64,000 nt of DNA from CAIWTU01 sp963815135 (GCA_963815135.1 CAWFFO010000011.1:682001-746000); one strand, 5' to 3'. Shown: positions 9,014 to 17,734, counted from the first letter of the stretch. Program-made: numbers and translations. The notes: generated from the letters alone by a model not told the origin.

Positions 9014-9444
9014 GGCACACCTCCATTCATTTTGTTGTGGACGGCAGCTCGAAAGCTCCTTCCAGGTTATGTCCGGGCAAGATACCGTTTGATTGATTCC
9101 GGCCCTTCGGTTCTTTGATTTTACAGTTTAATACCCGAGTAATATACGGGACAACCATAACCGGATTTGATGCAATCCTTATTGAACCAGTATGGTAAAG
9201 ACGTTAACCCGGAATCTCCTTGATATCTTTGACATGAATCAAAATATCGCGGAAACAGAACAATGTTATTCTCTGGATTGATTGAAGAATGGTAAACAAT
9301 GAATACTCGGGATGTGCTTTGAGGGAATCGTTGTCTCTATAACGTGAGGCAGTACCGCTTCCTGATGAAGCGGTACCATTTGCCAAAAAAATCTTCTGAA
9401 ATGCTCCGCAACAGCCCTGGCTGGATGCCTGGCGGTCGTTGCTG
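9014..9444. other. non-coding gap with a perfect 10-bp hairpin
   Basis: No gene is supported in this 431-base stretch. It contains a perfect inverted repeat, GTACCGCTTC (9352-9361) and GAAGCGGTAC (9367-9376), around a 5-base loop, about 70 bases beyond the stop of the minus-strand sulfite-reductase gene. No T-run follows on either strand, so it is a 3'-end stabiliser or protein site rather than a classic terminator. Confidence 0.5.
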
Positions 9445-10104
9445 TCACATGATTTCTTTCCTGAAAGCCTCCATACCCATATCATCGATGAGCTTGCCGA
9501 GGCGGCTCTTGCTTCCCTGGGCATTGAACCAGGTAACGATCCGTTCGACCATATCCAGCGCTTCTTCGTCCGTGGGAACATCCTCCTGCACCAGACGGGC
9601 AAAACGCGGCCTGGAACCGCCGTTCCCTCCGACCATCACGTTCCATCCCCGGGGAGTGGCAATCAGCCCCAGGTCCTTGATGCAGACCTCGCTGCAGTCA
9701 TGCTGGCAGCCCGAGACCCCCATTTTGAATTTCCAGGGGATCTGCATGCGATGGTAACGCCGGTCCATCGTCAGGCCAATATCCGTGGAAACACGCCACC
9801 CGCGTTTGCACCATGTCGCCCCCGGACATACCTTCACGTAGCGGACGCAAAGGCCGGTGGCCCCGCCTGACATTTCACCCAGGTCTTTATTGACATCATC
9901 CAGAATTTCCTCCTGTAGACCAATCAGGGCGATGCGCTGCGCCCCGGTCAGCTTGACAGTCTTGATGTTGTAACGCTCGGCCACATCGGCGACCTTGCGC
10001 AGTTCCGCAGGGGTAGTGAAGCCTCCAGGCATGTGTGCCTTGACGGCGTAGGTTTCCATGTCCCGCTGCAGAACAGCGCCTTTTTCCGGCAGATTGTGTT
10101 TCAT
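9445..10104 (-). CDS. small sirohaem/[4Fe-4S] sulfite-nitrite reductase-like protein
   Basis: A 219-residue single-module member of the nitrite/sulfite reductase family. A ferredoxin-like half-domain at residues 10-70 is followed by the coupled sirohaem/4Fe-4S cysteine motifs CPGATWC and GCQHDC. Full assimilatory or dissimilatory enzymes are two to three times longer; short forms of this type are known from anaerobes. AGGAGG precedes the ATG. It is divergent from hcp across a 289-base region with an FNR/HcpR-like palindrome, which suggests a shared nitrosative or redox response. Substrate (sulfite or nitrite) cannot be told from sequence. Confidence 0.85.
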   Translation of the reverse strand: MKHNLPEKGAVLQRDMETYAVKAHMPGGFTTPAELRKVADVAERYNIKTVKLTGAQRIALIGLQEEILDDVNKDLGEMSGGATGLCVRYVKVCPGATWCKRGWRVSTDIGLTMDRRYHRMQIPWKFKMGVSGCQHDCSEVCIKDLGLIATPRGWNVMVGGNGGSRPRFARLVQEDVPTDEEALDMVERIVTWFNAQGSKSRLGKLIDDMGMEAFRKEIM

Positions 10105-10258
10105 GAGTTGTTTCCTCCTGGAGGTGTTTTTCCGCCGAAAAGATCCGCGGAAACGATGTATTACAGGTTAGCACGCAAAATTCAAATATCAAAAGACATG
10201 GATCATCAATCTGCGACAGCAAGCAGAAAAACTCCTCATCGAGCTTAATTCAAAAAAA

Positions 10259-10300
10259 TTGACCTGAATCAATGTCTGCCGGGAATATTTCGAATATCTT
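10259..10300 (+). promoter_or_regulatory. FNR/HcpR-type operator and predicted hcp promoter
   Basis: TTGACCTGAATCAA at 10259-10272 fits TTGAT-N4-ATCAA (FNR) in nine of ten positions; its left half TTGAC also fits HcpR-type sites. Its centre (10265.5) is placed exactly for class II activation at -41.5 if transcription starts near 10307, and TATCTT lies at 10295-10300 where the -10 would then be. hcp starts 122 bases after the operator. The same site could act on the divergent sulfite-reductase gene. Confidence 0.65.
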
Positions 10301-10393
10301 GTACATGCGATACGGAAACAGATCTCATTTCAGAATCAGAAACTTTCAAAGGAAACAAATCAATACAGCAGCATAAATCAAAGGAGGTTACTC

Positions 10394-12067
10394 ATGTTTT
10401 GTCATCAATGTGAACAGGCAGCAAAAGGAATCGGATGTGAAGTGTCGGGAGTGTGCGGCAAGACCCCGGAAGTGTCGGACCTGCAGGACAACCTGCTTTA
10501 CGGTTTGAAAGGGATTGCTTTTTTTGCCGACAAGGCGCGTGAGCTGGGTGCAAAGGACCCTGAAATTGACAAATTTGTCGTCGAGGGTCTTTTCGCCACC
10601 GTCACCAATGTGGATTTCGATCCGGCCAGACTGAAGAAACTCATCGCCGAATGCGGCAAGATGATCGGGAAGGCCCAGGCCTTGTACGAGAAAGCGGGAG
10701 GTGTTGAAAAACCGGGTTTCCTCGCCAAATTGAAAGCATTTTTCGCCGGTGAAAACGCACCCGCGGCACAAGTTGTTGAGGGTCCCGGCTCCTGGACCCC
10801 GGCGTCCGACCTGGTGAAGCAGGGCAGGCAGTACGGCATCAAGGCGATTCACGAAGACGAGGACATCCGCTCGGCCATCGAAATCCTGATCTACGGCCTG
10901 AAGGGAATGGCTGCCTATGCCGACCATGCACAGATCCTCGGCAAGGAAGACGAGGAAGTTAAAGCATTCTTCCTCAAGGCGTTGGCTGCGACTACCGACA
11001 CGTGCCTGGGTCTTATGGACTATGTAGGGCTCTCAATGAAATGCGGAGAAATCAATCTGAAAGTGATGGGCATGCTCAATGAAGGGCACGTGGAGCACTA
11101 CGGTCATCCGGTTCCCACAAAAGTTCAACTGGGCACGAAAGCAGGCAAGGCGATACTGGTTTCCGGTCACGACCTGCGCATGCTGGAGGAGCTGCTCAAG
11201 CAGACCGAAGGCAAGGGGATCAACATCTACACCCACGGCGAGATGCTCCCGGCCCACGGTTATCCCGGCCTGAAAAAATATCCGCACCTGGTCGGCAACT
11301 TCGGCGGCGCCTGGCAGGACCAGCACAAGGAATTCCCCGATTTCCCCGGCGCCATCATCTTCAACACCAACTGCATCCAGCGCCCGGCCGATTCCTATAC
11401 CGGACGCCTGTTCACCTGGGGAACCGTGGCCTGGCCCGGCATCAAGCACATTGACGGCTGGGATTTCACCGAGGTGATCAGCAAGGCCCTGGAGCTTCCC
11501 GGTTTCAGCGACGCTCCCGGCCAGGAGATTCTCGTGGGTTTCGGCCACAACGCTGTATTGGGTGTTGCCGACAAGGTGATCGAGGCGGTGAAGGCCGGAG
11601 CGGTGAAGCACTTCTTCCTCATCGGCGGCTGTGACGGCGCCAAGCCGGGCCGCAACTACTACACCGAGTTTGCCGAGAAGGTGCCCAAGGACTGCGTGAT
11701 CCTCACCCTTGCCTGCGGCAAGTACCGCTTCAACAAGCTGGAGTTCGGCGATATCGGCGGCATCCCCAGGCTTCTGGACATCGGCCAGTGCAACGACGCC
11801 TATTCGGCGATCCAGATCGCGGTGGCCCTGGCGGGCGCCTTCGAGTGCGGCGTGAACGACCTGCCGCTCTCCCTGGTTCTTTCCTGGTACGAGCAGAAGG
11901 CGGTGGTTATCCTGCTGACCCTGCTCCACCTGGGGATCAAGAACATCAAGATCGGCCCGAGCCTGCCGGCCTTCGTTTCACCGAACGTGCTCAACTTCCT
12001 GGTGGAGAACTTCAACCTTGCTCCCATTACCACGCCGGATGAGGATTTGAAGGCGATACTGGGGTAA
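10394..12067 (+). CDS. hcp: hydroxylamine reductase (hybrid cluster protein)
   Basis: A cytoplasmic hybrid-cluster protein that reduces hydroxylamine to ammonia; family members also act on nitric oxide in nitrosative stress. Four N-terminal cysteines (3, 6, 15, 21) bind the cubane cluster. Hybrid-cluster ligands fall in HGEMLPAHGYP, FNTNCIQRP, GGCDGAKPGR and LTLACGKYRFN. Its 557 residues match the longer Hcp classes. AAAGGAGG sits before the ATG. No hcr reductase gene is adjacent; electrons may come from a ferredoxin or rubredoxin. Confidence 0.96.
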   Translation: MFCHQCEQAAKGIGCEVSGVCGKTPEVSDLQDNLLYGLKGIAFFADKARELGAKDPEIDKFVVEGLFATVTNVDFDPARLKKLIAECGKMIGKAQALYEKAGGVEKPGFLAKLKAFFAGENAPAAQVVEGPGSWTPASDLVKQGRQYGIKAIHEDEDIRSAIEILIYGLKGMAAYADHAQILGKEDEEVKAFFLKALAATTDTCLGLMDYVGLSMKCGEINLKVMGMLNEGHVEHYGHPVPTKVQLGTKAGKAILVSGHDLRMLEELLKQTEGKGINIYTHGEMLPAHGYPGLKKYPHLVGNFGGAWQDQHKEFPDFPGAIIFNTNCIQRPADSYTGRLFTWGTVAWPGIKHIDGWDFTEVISKALELPGFSDAPGQEILVGFGHNAVLGVADKVIEAVKAGAVKHFFLIGGCDGAKPGRNYYTEFAEKVPKDCVILTLACGKYRFNKLEFGDIGGIPRLLDIGQCNDAYSAIQIAVALAGAFECGVNDLPLSLVLSWYEQKAVVILLTLLHLGIKNIKIGPSLPAFVSPNVLNFLVENFNLAPITTPDEDLKAILG

Positions 12068-12182
12068 ACAGGTAAATGGTAATAAGTGATAAGTAACGGG
12101 ATAGAGTCAAAAAATAAGAGCTAAATCCCATTGAAACCGACTCAAACACGGATGGGGCACATAAGCCATGCCCCTCCTTTAT

Positions 12183-12223
12183 GCGGCAAGATGCCTTCCT
12201 CCTCGCGTCTTGCCGCTTTTTTT
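12183..12223 (+). terminator. Rho-independent terminator after hcp
   Basis: GCGGCAAGA (12183-12191) pairs with TCTTGCCGC (12208-12216) and is followed by seven Ts. It lies 116 bases past the hcp stop. The rest of the 12068-12486 gap shows no gene. Confidence 0.85.
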
Positions 12224-12486
12224 CGCACAAGGAAATGCAACGTGAATACCTGCACACCAGGCTATTTTCCGGGAAGCAGGACATACCGGTCTTTTTATGT
12301 GCGCAAAATTAAGGTAAGCTATATGTAAAGAACGCAGAACAGGTGCGAATGCCCTAAGGAAAAGGGCCCTTGCGCGTTCCGGACAACTTATTCCATGTTA
12401 TCCTGAGCATCGAACCTATGGCATGAATGGAGTTGTATCAATTGCGCGAGCGTCCAATAGTGGTGCTAACCAATAAGGAGTCAGAT

Positions 12487-12948
12487 ATGACAACGACAGA
12501 AGGGTCAATCGGCCGGGATAACGCGTTTGACTTGAATCGATTCATTGTTGCGCAGGAAAGTATCTATGGCACTGTTCTCTCAGAGTTGAAAAGCGGCAGT
12601 AAGCGAACTCACTGGATGTGGTTCATATTCCCCCAGATTGACGGGCTTGGACATAGTTCAACAGCAAAACACTACGCCATAAAGAGCATCGAAGAAGCAG
12701 GGGCGTACTTAAATCACCCGGTTCTCGGCCCAAGGCTGACGGAATGCTCTGAAGCCTTGCTGGCCGTGGAAGGAAAATCGGTTTCGCAAATTTTCGGTTA
12801 CCCTGACGATATGAAGCTCAAATCGTCCATGACACTGTTTGCGTCAGTGGCAAAAGTCCATGACTCGGTATTTGTCCGGGTTCTGGACAAGTATTTCCAC
12901 GGACAGCAAGATGACAGGACTCTTCATATATTGAAGAACCTCAAGTAA
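12487..12948 (+). CDS. DUF1810 family protein
   Basis: A 153-residue soluble protein with the DUF1810 signature: FDLNRFIVAQESIY, ELKSGSKRTHWMWFIFPQ, GLGHSSTAKHYAI and MTLFASV. The family is widespread but functionally uncharacterised, so no activity is assigned. AAGGAG at 12476-12481 selects the ATG at 12487 rather than the earlier in-frame ATG at 12427. It is monocistronic and precedes the carbonic anhydrase by 187 bases. Confidence 0.85.
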   Translation: MTTTEGSIGRDNAFDLNRFIVAQESIYGTVLSELKSGSKRTHWMWFIFPQIDGLGHSSTAKHYAIKSIEEAGAYLNHPVLGPRLTECSEALLAVEGKSVSQIFGYPDDMKLKSSMTLFASVAKVHDSVFVRVLDKYFHGQQDDRTLHILKNLK

Positions 12949-13135
12949 AATAATCAGCGGGAAAATTGCATAGTGCAGGTTTTGCCCATATTGACCTGTT
13001 TGCTGAGAGTGATTGCGATTTTGCAGTTTTGCAGACCTGCTCCTTTGTGTGCCCTTGTTGTTTGGCTGTTGATATGTTATTTTTCCTCGAAACGAAATTG
13101 AATTTGATAAACCAAAATCCCGGTGATTTTTAACT

Positions 13136-13765
13136 ATGCGAGTTTTAACGGACATTTTTGAACGAAACAGGAAATGGGCGGAGAAGGTAAAAAATTCTGA
13201 CCCTGAATTCTTTATTCAACTTTCAAAACAGCAGAATCCTGAATTTTTATGGATTGGCTGTTCGGACAGCCGCGTGTCGGCAAATCAAATTGTCGGCATG
13301 TTGCCCGGCCAGCTGTTTGTTCACCGCAATATTGCAAATCTCGTGGTACATACTGATCTGAACTGTCTGTCGGTTATTCAATATGCAGTAGAAGTGCTGA
13401 AAGTAAAACACATTATCGTTTGCGGCCATTATGGTTGCGGCGGCATTCAGGCAGCCATGGAGAATAAGGAACACGGGCTTATCGATAACTGGCTCCGACA
13501 CATCAAGGATGTTTATCGGTATTATGAAACTGAAATTGACGCACTTCAAAGTGATCCGGAAAAAATCAATTTGCTGTGCGAGCTCAATGTAGTGGAGCAG
13601 GTGGCAAATGTATGCCACACGACAATCGTTCAGAGCGCATGGAAATCTGGACACGATCTTGCAGTACATGGTTGGATCTACAGTCTTGAAGACGGGATTT
13701 TGAAAGACCTGAATGTCTGCGTCACGGGTCCCGAAGATATATCCAGTACTCACAGATTGAAATGA
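13136..13765 (+). CDS. beta-class carbonic anhydrase
   Basis: Interconverts CO2 and bicarbonate with a zinc centre. Ligands and active-site residues are visible: Cys42, Asp44 and Arg46 in GCSDSR, then His98 and Cys101 in CGHYGCGG. Length (209 residues) and motif order are those of plant-type/E. coli Can beta enzymes. The ribosome site is weak (a T-rich run before ATG). Local base composition is more AT-rich than the neighbours. Confidence 0.94.
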   Translation: MRVLTDIFERNRKWAEKVKNSDPEFFIQLSKQQNPEFLWIGCSDSRVSANQIVGMLPGQLFVHRNIANLVVHTDLNCLSVIQYAVEVLKVKHIIVCGHYGCGGIQAAMENKEHGLIDNWLRHIKDVYRYYETEIDALQSDPEKINLLCELNVVEQVANVCHTTIVQSAWKSGHDLAVHGWIYSLEDGILKDLNVCVTGPEDISSTHRLK

Positions 13766-14038
13766 TGTGTTGAGGGTCGGACAGCATCAACCTGAAGACG
13801 GAATGCACTGTGACTTGCCGCTTCCTTACCCCAAGCGGATGCTCGCTTCCGTCTCGGCCTTTGGTCGGAAATTCAGATGGTTATAAATAAGTTGACTTTC
13901 CTGCCTATTCCGGATAATAAATTTTTATTTCATAACTGCTTTATCCATTAAAAAAGTGCCCGGAAGAGTCGGTGTAAGCTTGATTAATGGTCGGTTTTTC
14001 GGCAGGTCTTCATACCAGGACGGTAAAATCGACTCCCG

Positions 14039-14044
14039 TATAAT
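14039..14044 (+). promoter_or_regulatory. -10 element of the riboswitch transcript
   Basis: A perfect TATAAT hexamer. Transcription from it would begin near 14051, just before the first base-paired segment of the riboswitch. The -35 region is poor. An alternative upstream pair is TTGACT 13892-13897 with GATAAT 13913-13918. Confidence 0.5.
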
Positions 14045-14054
14045 TAATAGTTGA

Positions 14055-14171
14055 TTTAGATATACGATAATACTAAACCATTCGCGAGGATGGGACGGAA
14101 AGCCTACTGGGTCTCCATGAGACAGCCGGGTTGCCGAAATATCACGGATATTTCTGCAACCCGGTTTTTTT
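14055..14171 (+). ncRNA. GEMM-I cyclic-dinucleotide riboswitch with overlapping terminator
   Basis: The core matches GEMM-I. AAACCATTC-GCGA-GGATGG forms the P1b helix with a GNRA loop (about 14074-14092), followed by the conserved GGGACGGAAAGCC, a second helix GGGTCTC-CAT-GAGAC, and the receptor strand AGCCGGGTTGCCG. Closing pairs GATAT 14059-14063 and ATATC 14139-14143 complete the fold. The strand CCGGGTTGC (14126-14134) is also the left arm of a terminator (right arm GCAACCCGG 14156-14164, inner stem GAAATAT/ATATTTC, then T7). Ligand binding should therefore prevent termination: an ON switch. GEMM-I members bind c-di-GMP, and some Geobacter ones bind 3',3'-cGAMP; I cannot settle which from sequence. 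Confidence 0.85.
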
Positions 14172-14240
14172 ATGTCAATGCCATTATGGCGGTATTAAGG
14201 ATTTTTTCTGTTCGGTTCAAAAACAGGATTGGAGGTGCTT

Positions 14241-16406
14241 ATGCTGGTTCTGGACAAATCATTACCCTGTATCGAAGTAGACGCCCAGGATATTATTGCC
14301 TTGTACAGGTCAACAGCTCCCATAACACTTTCCTCCGAAAACTTCGGTGCCGGACACTGGACCGCTTATCTCTGTGGAGTCCAGGAGCAGAATGCTTTCG
14401 CTGTTTTTCTGGCGCTTTTGAACCCCAACACCAAAAAGATTCATGTTTATACCCTCGATGAACATCCGGAAAACAGGGATGAATATACAAAGACTTTTCG
14501 GGACGCCGTCACGTTTGCCGAAGAAATGGGCTTCAGCATGGAAAGTGTCAATATCGATTATAGCAGGGCATTACGTGAAGTAATCATAAGCGACACCAAG
14601 GTCATAAAACCCGCCAAACAGGGAAAAAGAAGCATTGTCAGGAAGAACAATGCATCGGATGAGAAGGGCGCTGCAGCGGGGAAAAGCGAATCCGTGTCTT
14701 CCGCGCCCCAGAATCTGCATCTGGTGAAAGGCTCGAAAAACATCGCATCGGTTGAAAAAACCGAGGACAGAAACGCCCCTGCGGCCGGAACCCGGGATGG
14801 CTCTGCCGGAGCGGGGAAAAATTCGGCAAAAGCATCTGCGTCAGATTCGGTTTCAGCACAGCTTTCGCAATCAGAAGCCGAGTTGAAACAGCTGCATGAG
14901 GAAAAAGCCGACAGGGAAAAAGATTTTGCAAAGCAGTCCGCCCGGATCAATTCCGAGATGGAAATGTTGAAAACCGAGCTTGTTGAATTGGACAAAAAGG
15001 CTGCTGGCGAACTGCTGCAGTTGAAAAAAGAGTCCGAGCGCCTTGCGGAGGAGAAAGCGGCCGCTGAAAAAAAGGCCTCTGATGAAATGGCGGCGTTAAA
15101 GTCCGGAATAGAGGGACTCACGGAGGAGTTGTCGCTGTTCAGAAAGAATTCCGGAGAAGAACTTGCCGTTTTAAAAGCGGAAACGCAAAAGCTCTCCGAA
15201 CAGAAGGATGCCGCCGAAAGGGCAGCTGCTGCGGAATTGGACGCCGTAAGGACCGAGACAAAAAAACTGATGGCGGAGATCGGGGAAGCCAAAAAAAAGG
15301 CCGAAGAAAAAATTGCCGCTCATAGGGCGGATGCGGAAAGGTTGAATGTGGAGAAGCTCACCATCGAGAGAAATATTGAAGGTGATCTTGCCGCTGCCGA
15401 GACCGATCTGGAGGCCCTTGTCGCTGAAATGACGTCGGTGGAAAAAGTCGCATATGAAAAGCTGCTGGTTGTTCGCGCAGAGGCGGAGAAGCTCAGGGTG
15501 GAGAAAGCCGATGCTGAAACAAAATCCGCCAGGACGCTTGCAGAGGCAAAGGATGAAGCAGACCGGCTCAACGCCGAATTAAATGAGTTTGAGGCCGTAT
15601 GCGAACGAGACCTGGCTGCCCTGCAGGAAGAAGTGGAAAGTCTGCGGAAGAAAAAAGAAGCCGCGGAAAAAGAAGCTGCGGAAAAAGTGGAAACCGCCAG
15701 GGCGGCGATCATTGCCCTTGTTGATGAGAAGGCGTCGATTGAGGCAGAACTGGAAGAACAGCTGTCTGCTGTCCGGAAAGAAGAAGAGACAATTGCAGCG
15801 GAAAAGAAAGCCGTTGAAAAGGATTTCGGCAAACAGCTCGCCGAGACCCGGGACAGGGTAGAGCGTCTTGCCACCGAGATAAGAGAGATTGAGAGCGCAA
15901 ACGGGCAAAATCTGTCCTCCCTGCTGGAAGAGGCTGAAAGGATCAAGGCGGAAAAAGAAGCGGTGGAAAAAGATGCGTCCGAAAAGTTGGAGTCGGCGAG
16001 AGCGGCAGTTGCCGCCCTTGCTGAGGAGAAAACTTCGATCGAGGCAATGCTGGCGAAACAGCTGTCGGCAGTTCTGAAAGAAGAAGAGACAATTGCGGCA
16101 GATAAGAAAGCTGCTGAAAGGGAATTCGGGAAAGAGCTTGCCGAGGCACAGGAAAGGGTGGACCTGCTTAATGCCGGGATAAAAGAGATTGAGAGTGCAA
16201 ACGGCCAAAACCTCGCTTCCCTGCTGGAGGAGACTGAGAGGCTCAGTGCGGAAAAAGAAATAGTGGAAAATGAAGGTGTCGAAAAGGTTGAGTCGGCCAG
16301 AGCGGCGGTTGCTGCCCTTGTTGCGGAAAAAGCAGCTATTGAAGTAACACTGGATGAACAGTTGTCGGCAATAAAAAAGAAGAAGATAAAATTGCCGCGG
16401 AAATGA
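14241..16406 (+). CDS. long coiled-coil protein, N-terminal part (frame changes near 16376)
   Basis: Unrecognised family. Residues 1-110 form a globular domain (DKSL, AVFLALL, VYTLDEHPE, FRDAVTFAEEMGF). A low-complexity linker follows, then hundreds of residues of Glu/Lys/Ala heptads: a continuous coiled coil with roughly 100-residue repeats (EIESANGQNLSSLLEE recurs with 300-base spacing at 15885 and 16185). No signal peptide or membrane segment. GGAGGTG at 14232-14238 selects this ATG. The frame ends at TGA 16406 after leaving the repeat register; a -1 shift at 16373-16379 restores it into the next feature. The riboswitch directly upstream ties expression to a cyclic dinucleotide. Confidence 0.75.
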   Translation: MLVLDKSLPCIEVDAQDIIALYRSTAPITLSSENFGAGHWTAYLCGVQEQNAFAVFLALLNPNTKKIHVYTLDEHPENRDEYTKTFRDAVTFAEEMGFSMESVNIDYSRALREVIISDTKVIKPAKQGKRSIVRKNNASDEKGAAAGKSESVSSAPQNLHLVKGSKNIASVEKTEDRNAPAAGTRDGSAGAGKNSAKASASDSVSAQLSQSEAELKQLHEEKADREKDFAKQSARINSEMEMLKTELVELDKKAAGELLQLKKESERLAEEKAAAEKKASDEMAALKSGIEGLTEELSLFRKNSGEELAVLKAETQKLSEQKDAAERAAAAELDAVRTETKKLMAEIGEAKKKAEEKIAAHRADAERLNVEKLTIERNIEGDLAAAETDLEALVAEMTSVEKVAYEKLLVVRAEAEKLRVEKADAETKSARTLAEAKDEADRLNAELNEFEAVCERDLAALQEEVESLRKKKEAAEKEAAEKVETARAAIIALVDEKASIEAELEEQLSAVRKEEETIAAEKKAVEKDFGKQLAETRDRVERLATEIREIESANGQNLSSLLEEAERIKAEKEAVEKDASEKLESARAAVAALAEEKTSIEAMLAKQLSAVLKEEETIAADKKAAEREFGKELAEAQERVDLLNAGIKEIESANGQNLASLLEETERLSAEKEIVENEGVEKVESARAAVAALVAEKAAIEVTLDEQLSAIKKKKIKLPRK
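16373..16379 (+). other. A AAA AAG slippery heptamer at the frame junction
   Basis: In the upstream frame the codons are ATA AAA AAG, giving the in-phase heptamer A-AAA-AAG used by dnaX for -1 frameshifting. Slipping here joins the two halves exactly in the repeat register. No upstream Shine-Dalgarno stimulator or strong downstream hairpin is evident. A missing A in the six-A run (mutation or sequencing error) explains the same data. Confidence 0.5.
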
Positions 16407-17716
16407 GAACAGCTGAAAAAGATGCCGGCGAGAAGTTTGCCGAAGCACAAAAAAGGGTGGACCGTCTTTCGGCTGGGTTAGTTGACTTCGAGGCTGCGTC
16501 CGCACGGGAGCTGTCTTCTCTGCTGGACGAAGAGGAGCGCCTCAAGGCCGAAAAAATTGCAGCGGAGAAAGAAGCTGCCGTAAAAATCGAAGCCGTAAGG
16601 GATGAACTGGAAAAGCTTGCTGCGGAAAAAGCTGCCGGCGAGGAGATGTTTGCTGAACAGCTGTCAATGATTCTGGCGGAAGCGGAGAAGTTGTCGAAGG
16701 AAAGGAAAACAGCTGAAGACGCATTCGCAGGAGAACTGAATGCTGCAAGAACGGGCATTGAAAGGGTTATCAGCGACACTATTTACTCGGTCAATTCGAT
16801 TGTTGGAAAACTGGTCGAAATGAAGTCCAAGGCGGAAGGTTTCATATCCGGATTTGAAGAGGAACTGCCGGTGTCAACATTACCGGAAACATACGATGAT
16901 AGAACGGTAGTCGAAGAAAAGCCGCTTGTGAAACCGAATGCAGGCGAAACCGGAGAAAAAAAGACGGTTGTAAAGGAGATGATACCCGCTCCGGAAACCG
17001 CAAGGGAAACTACGGTTTCGGAGAGAAAGCCACAGGTTGGAACTTCTGAAGAAAAGGAAGAAACCAGATTTACGTCTATGAAATTCGGAGAGGAAACACT
17101 GTCGGTGGAAAAGGCACTCGCTGAATTGTCAGGTCAGAATTTCTCCGCGTTTGAGATGGTGAGTGATAATGAGAGTTCTGGAAAAGCTGCAGAAAACCCC
17201 GATGCCTGTTCATCACCGGACGGAAAAAAAGATGAAGTCTTGGAAACTCTCGAAGAAGATGTTTTCCCTTCAGAGGCAACTGGAGAGATCCCTGAAGAAT
17301 GCTCTGAATCCGAGGCTGAAGAAGATGATAACGATTTTGCCTCCGGGTTTCATATCGATAAATCCCTGAACAAAATAAGATATGATTCAAAAGAAGATAT
17401 CGTCGAGGCATACCAGTCTCTGAATGCTGCCCGGATAACTCCTGAGGGTTATGTTGCCCAGAACTCCAGGGCATATGTCTGCGCGGTGAAAAAAAACGGC
17501 TCGGTCGCTGTTTTCATTGGCCTGCAATTGACGGATACTGACAAGGTTCTTGTTTATGTGCCGGAGAAACGACAGAAATCGCGCAATTTCAGGAAAACCG
17601 TCCAGGATGCGATAGATTTTCTGGAAACCGCCGGATTTCTCATGGATCACATGTCCCTGGGTAATGACTCTAAAACCCGTGCCAAGATTATAGGAAAGAT
17701 TCCAGTGCTTGGATGA
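16403..17716 (+). CDS. long coiled-coil protein, C-terminal part
   Basis: Continues the coiled coil in the -1 frame (DAGEKFAEAQKRVDRL aligns with earlier repeat units). An acidic linker follows, and the last 110 residues form a domain related to the N-terminal one: DKSLNKIRYDSKEDIVEAYQ, AVFIGLQL, VYVPEKRQ, VQDAIDFLETAGF. Its ATG overlaps the upstream TGA as ATGA, so re-initiation could also produce it as a separate 437-residue protein; no good ribosome site is seen. Joined, the full product would be about 1,158 residues. Function unknown; the two-ended architecture suggests a bridging or scaffold protein. Confidence 0.72.
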   Translation: MRTAEKDAGEKFAEAQKRVDRLSAGLVDFEAASARELSSLLDEEERLKAEKIAAEKEAAVKIEAVRDELEKLAAEKAAGEEMFAEQLSMILAEAEKLSKERKTAEDAFAGELNAARTGIERVISDTIYSVNSIVGKLVEMKSKAEGFISGFEEELPVSTLPETYDDRTVVEEKPLVKPNAGETGEKKTVVKEMIPAPETARETTVSERKPQVGTSEEKEETRFTSMKFGEETLSVEKALAELSGQNFSAFEMVSDNESSGKAAENPDACSSPDGKKDEVLETLEEDVFPSEATGEIPEECSESEAEEDDNDFASGFHIDKSLNKIRYDSKEDIVEAYQSLNAARITPEGYVAQNSRAYVCAVKKNGSVAVFIGLQLTDTDKVLVYVPEKRQKSRNFRKTVQDAIDFLETAGFLMDHMSLGNDSKTRAKIIGKIPVLG

Positions 17717-17734
17717 AATCTCTCAATACGAATT

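Noticed and set aside
9204..9602. 132-codon minus-strand frame overlapping the end of the sulfite-reductase-like gene
   Set aside because: It lies out of frame within the conserved reductase C-terminus and has no motif or ribosome site.
11033..11929. 298-codon open frame antisense to hcp
   Set aside because: Its length results from the GC-rich codon pattern of hcp on the other strand; no ribosome site, and no protein-family motif.
15320..16450. 376-codon Ser/Phe-rich frame antisense to the coiled-coil gene
   Set aside because: Mirror image of Glu/Lys/Ala codons; low-complexity composition and no start signal.
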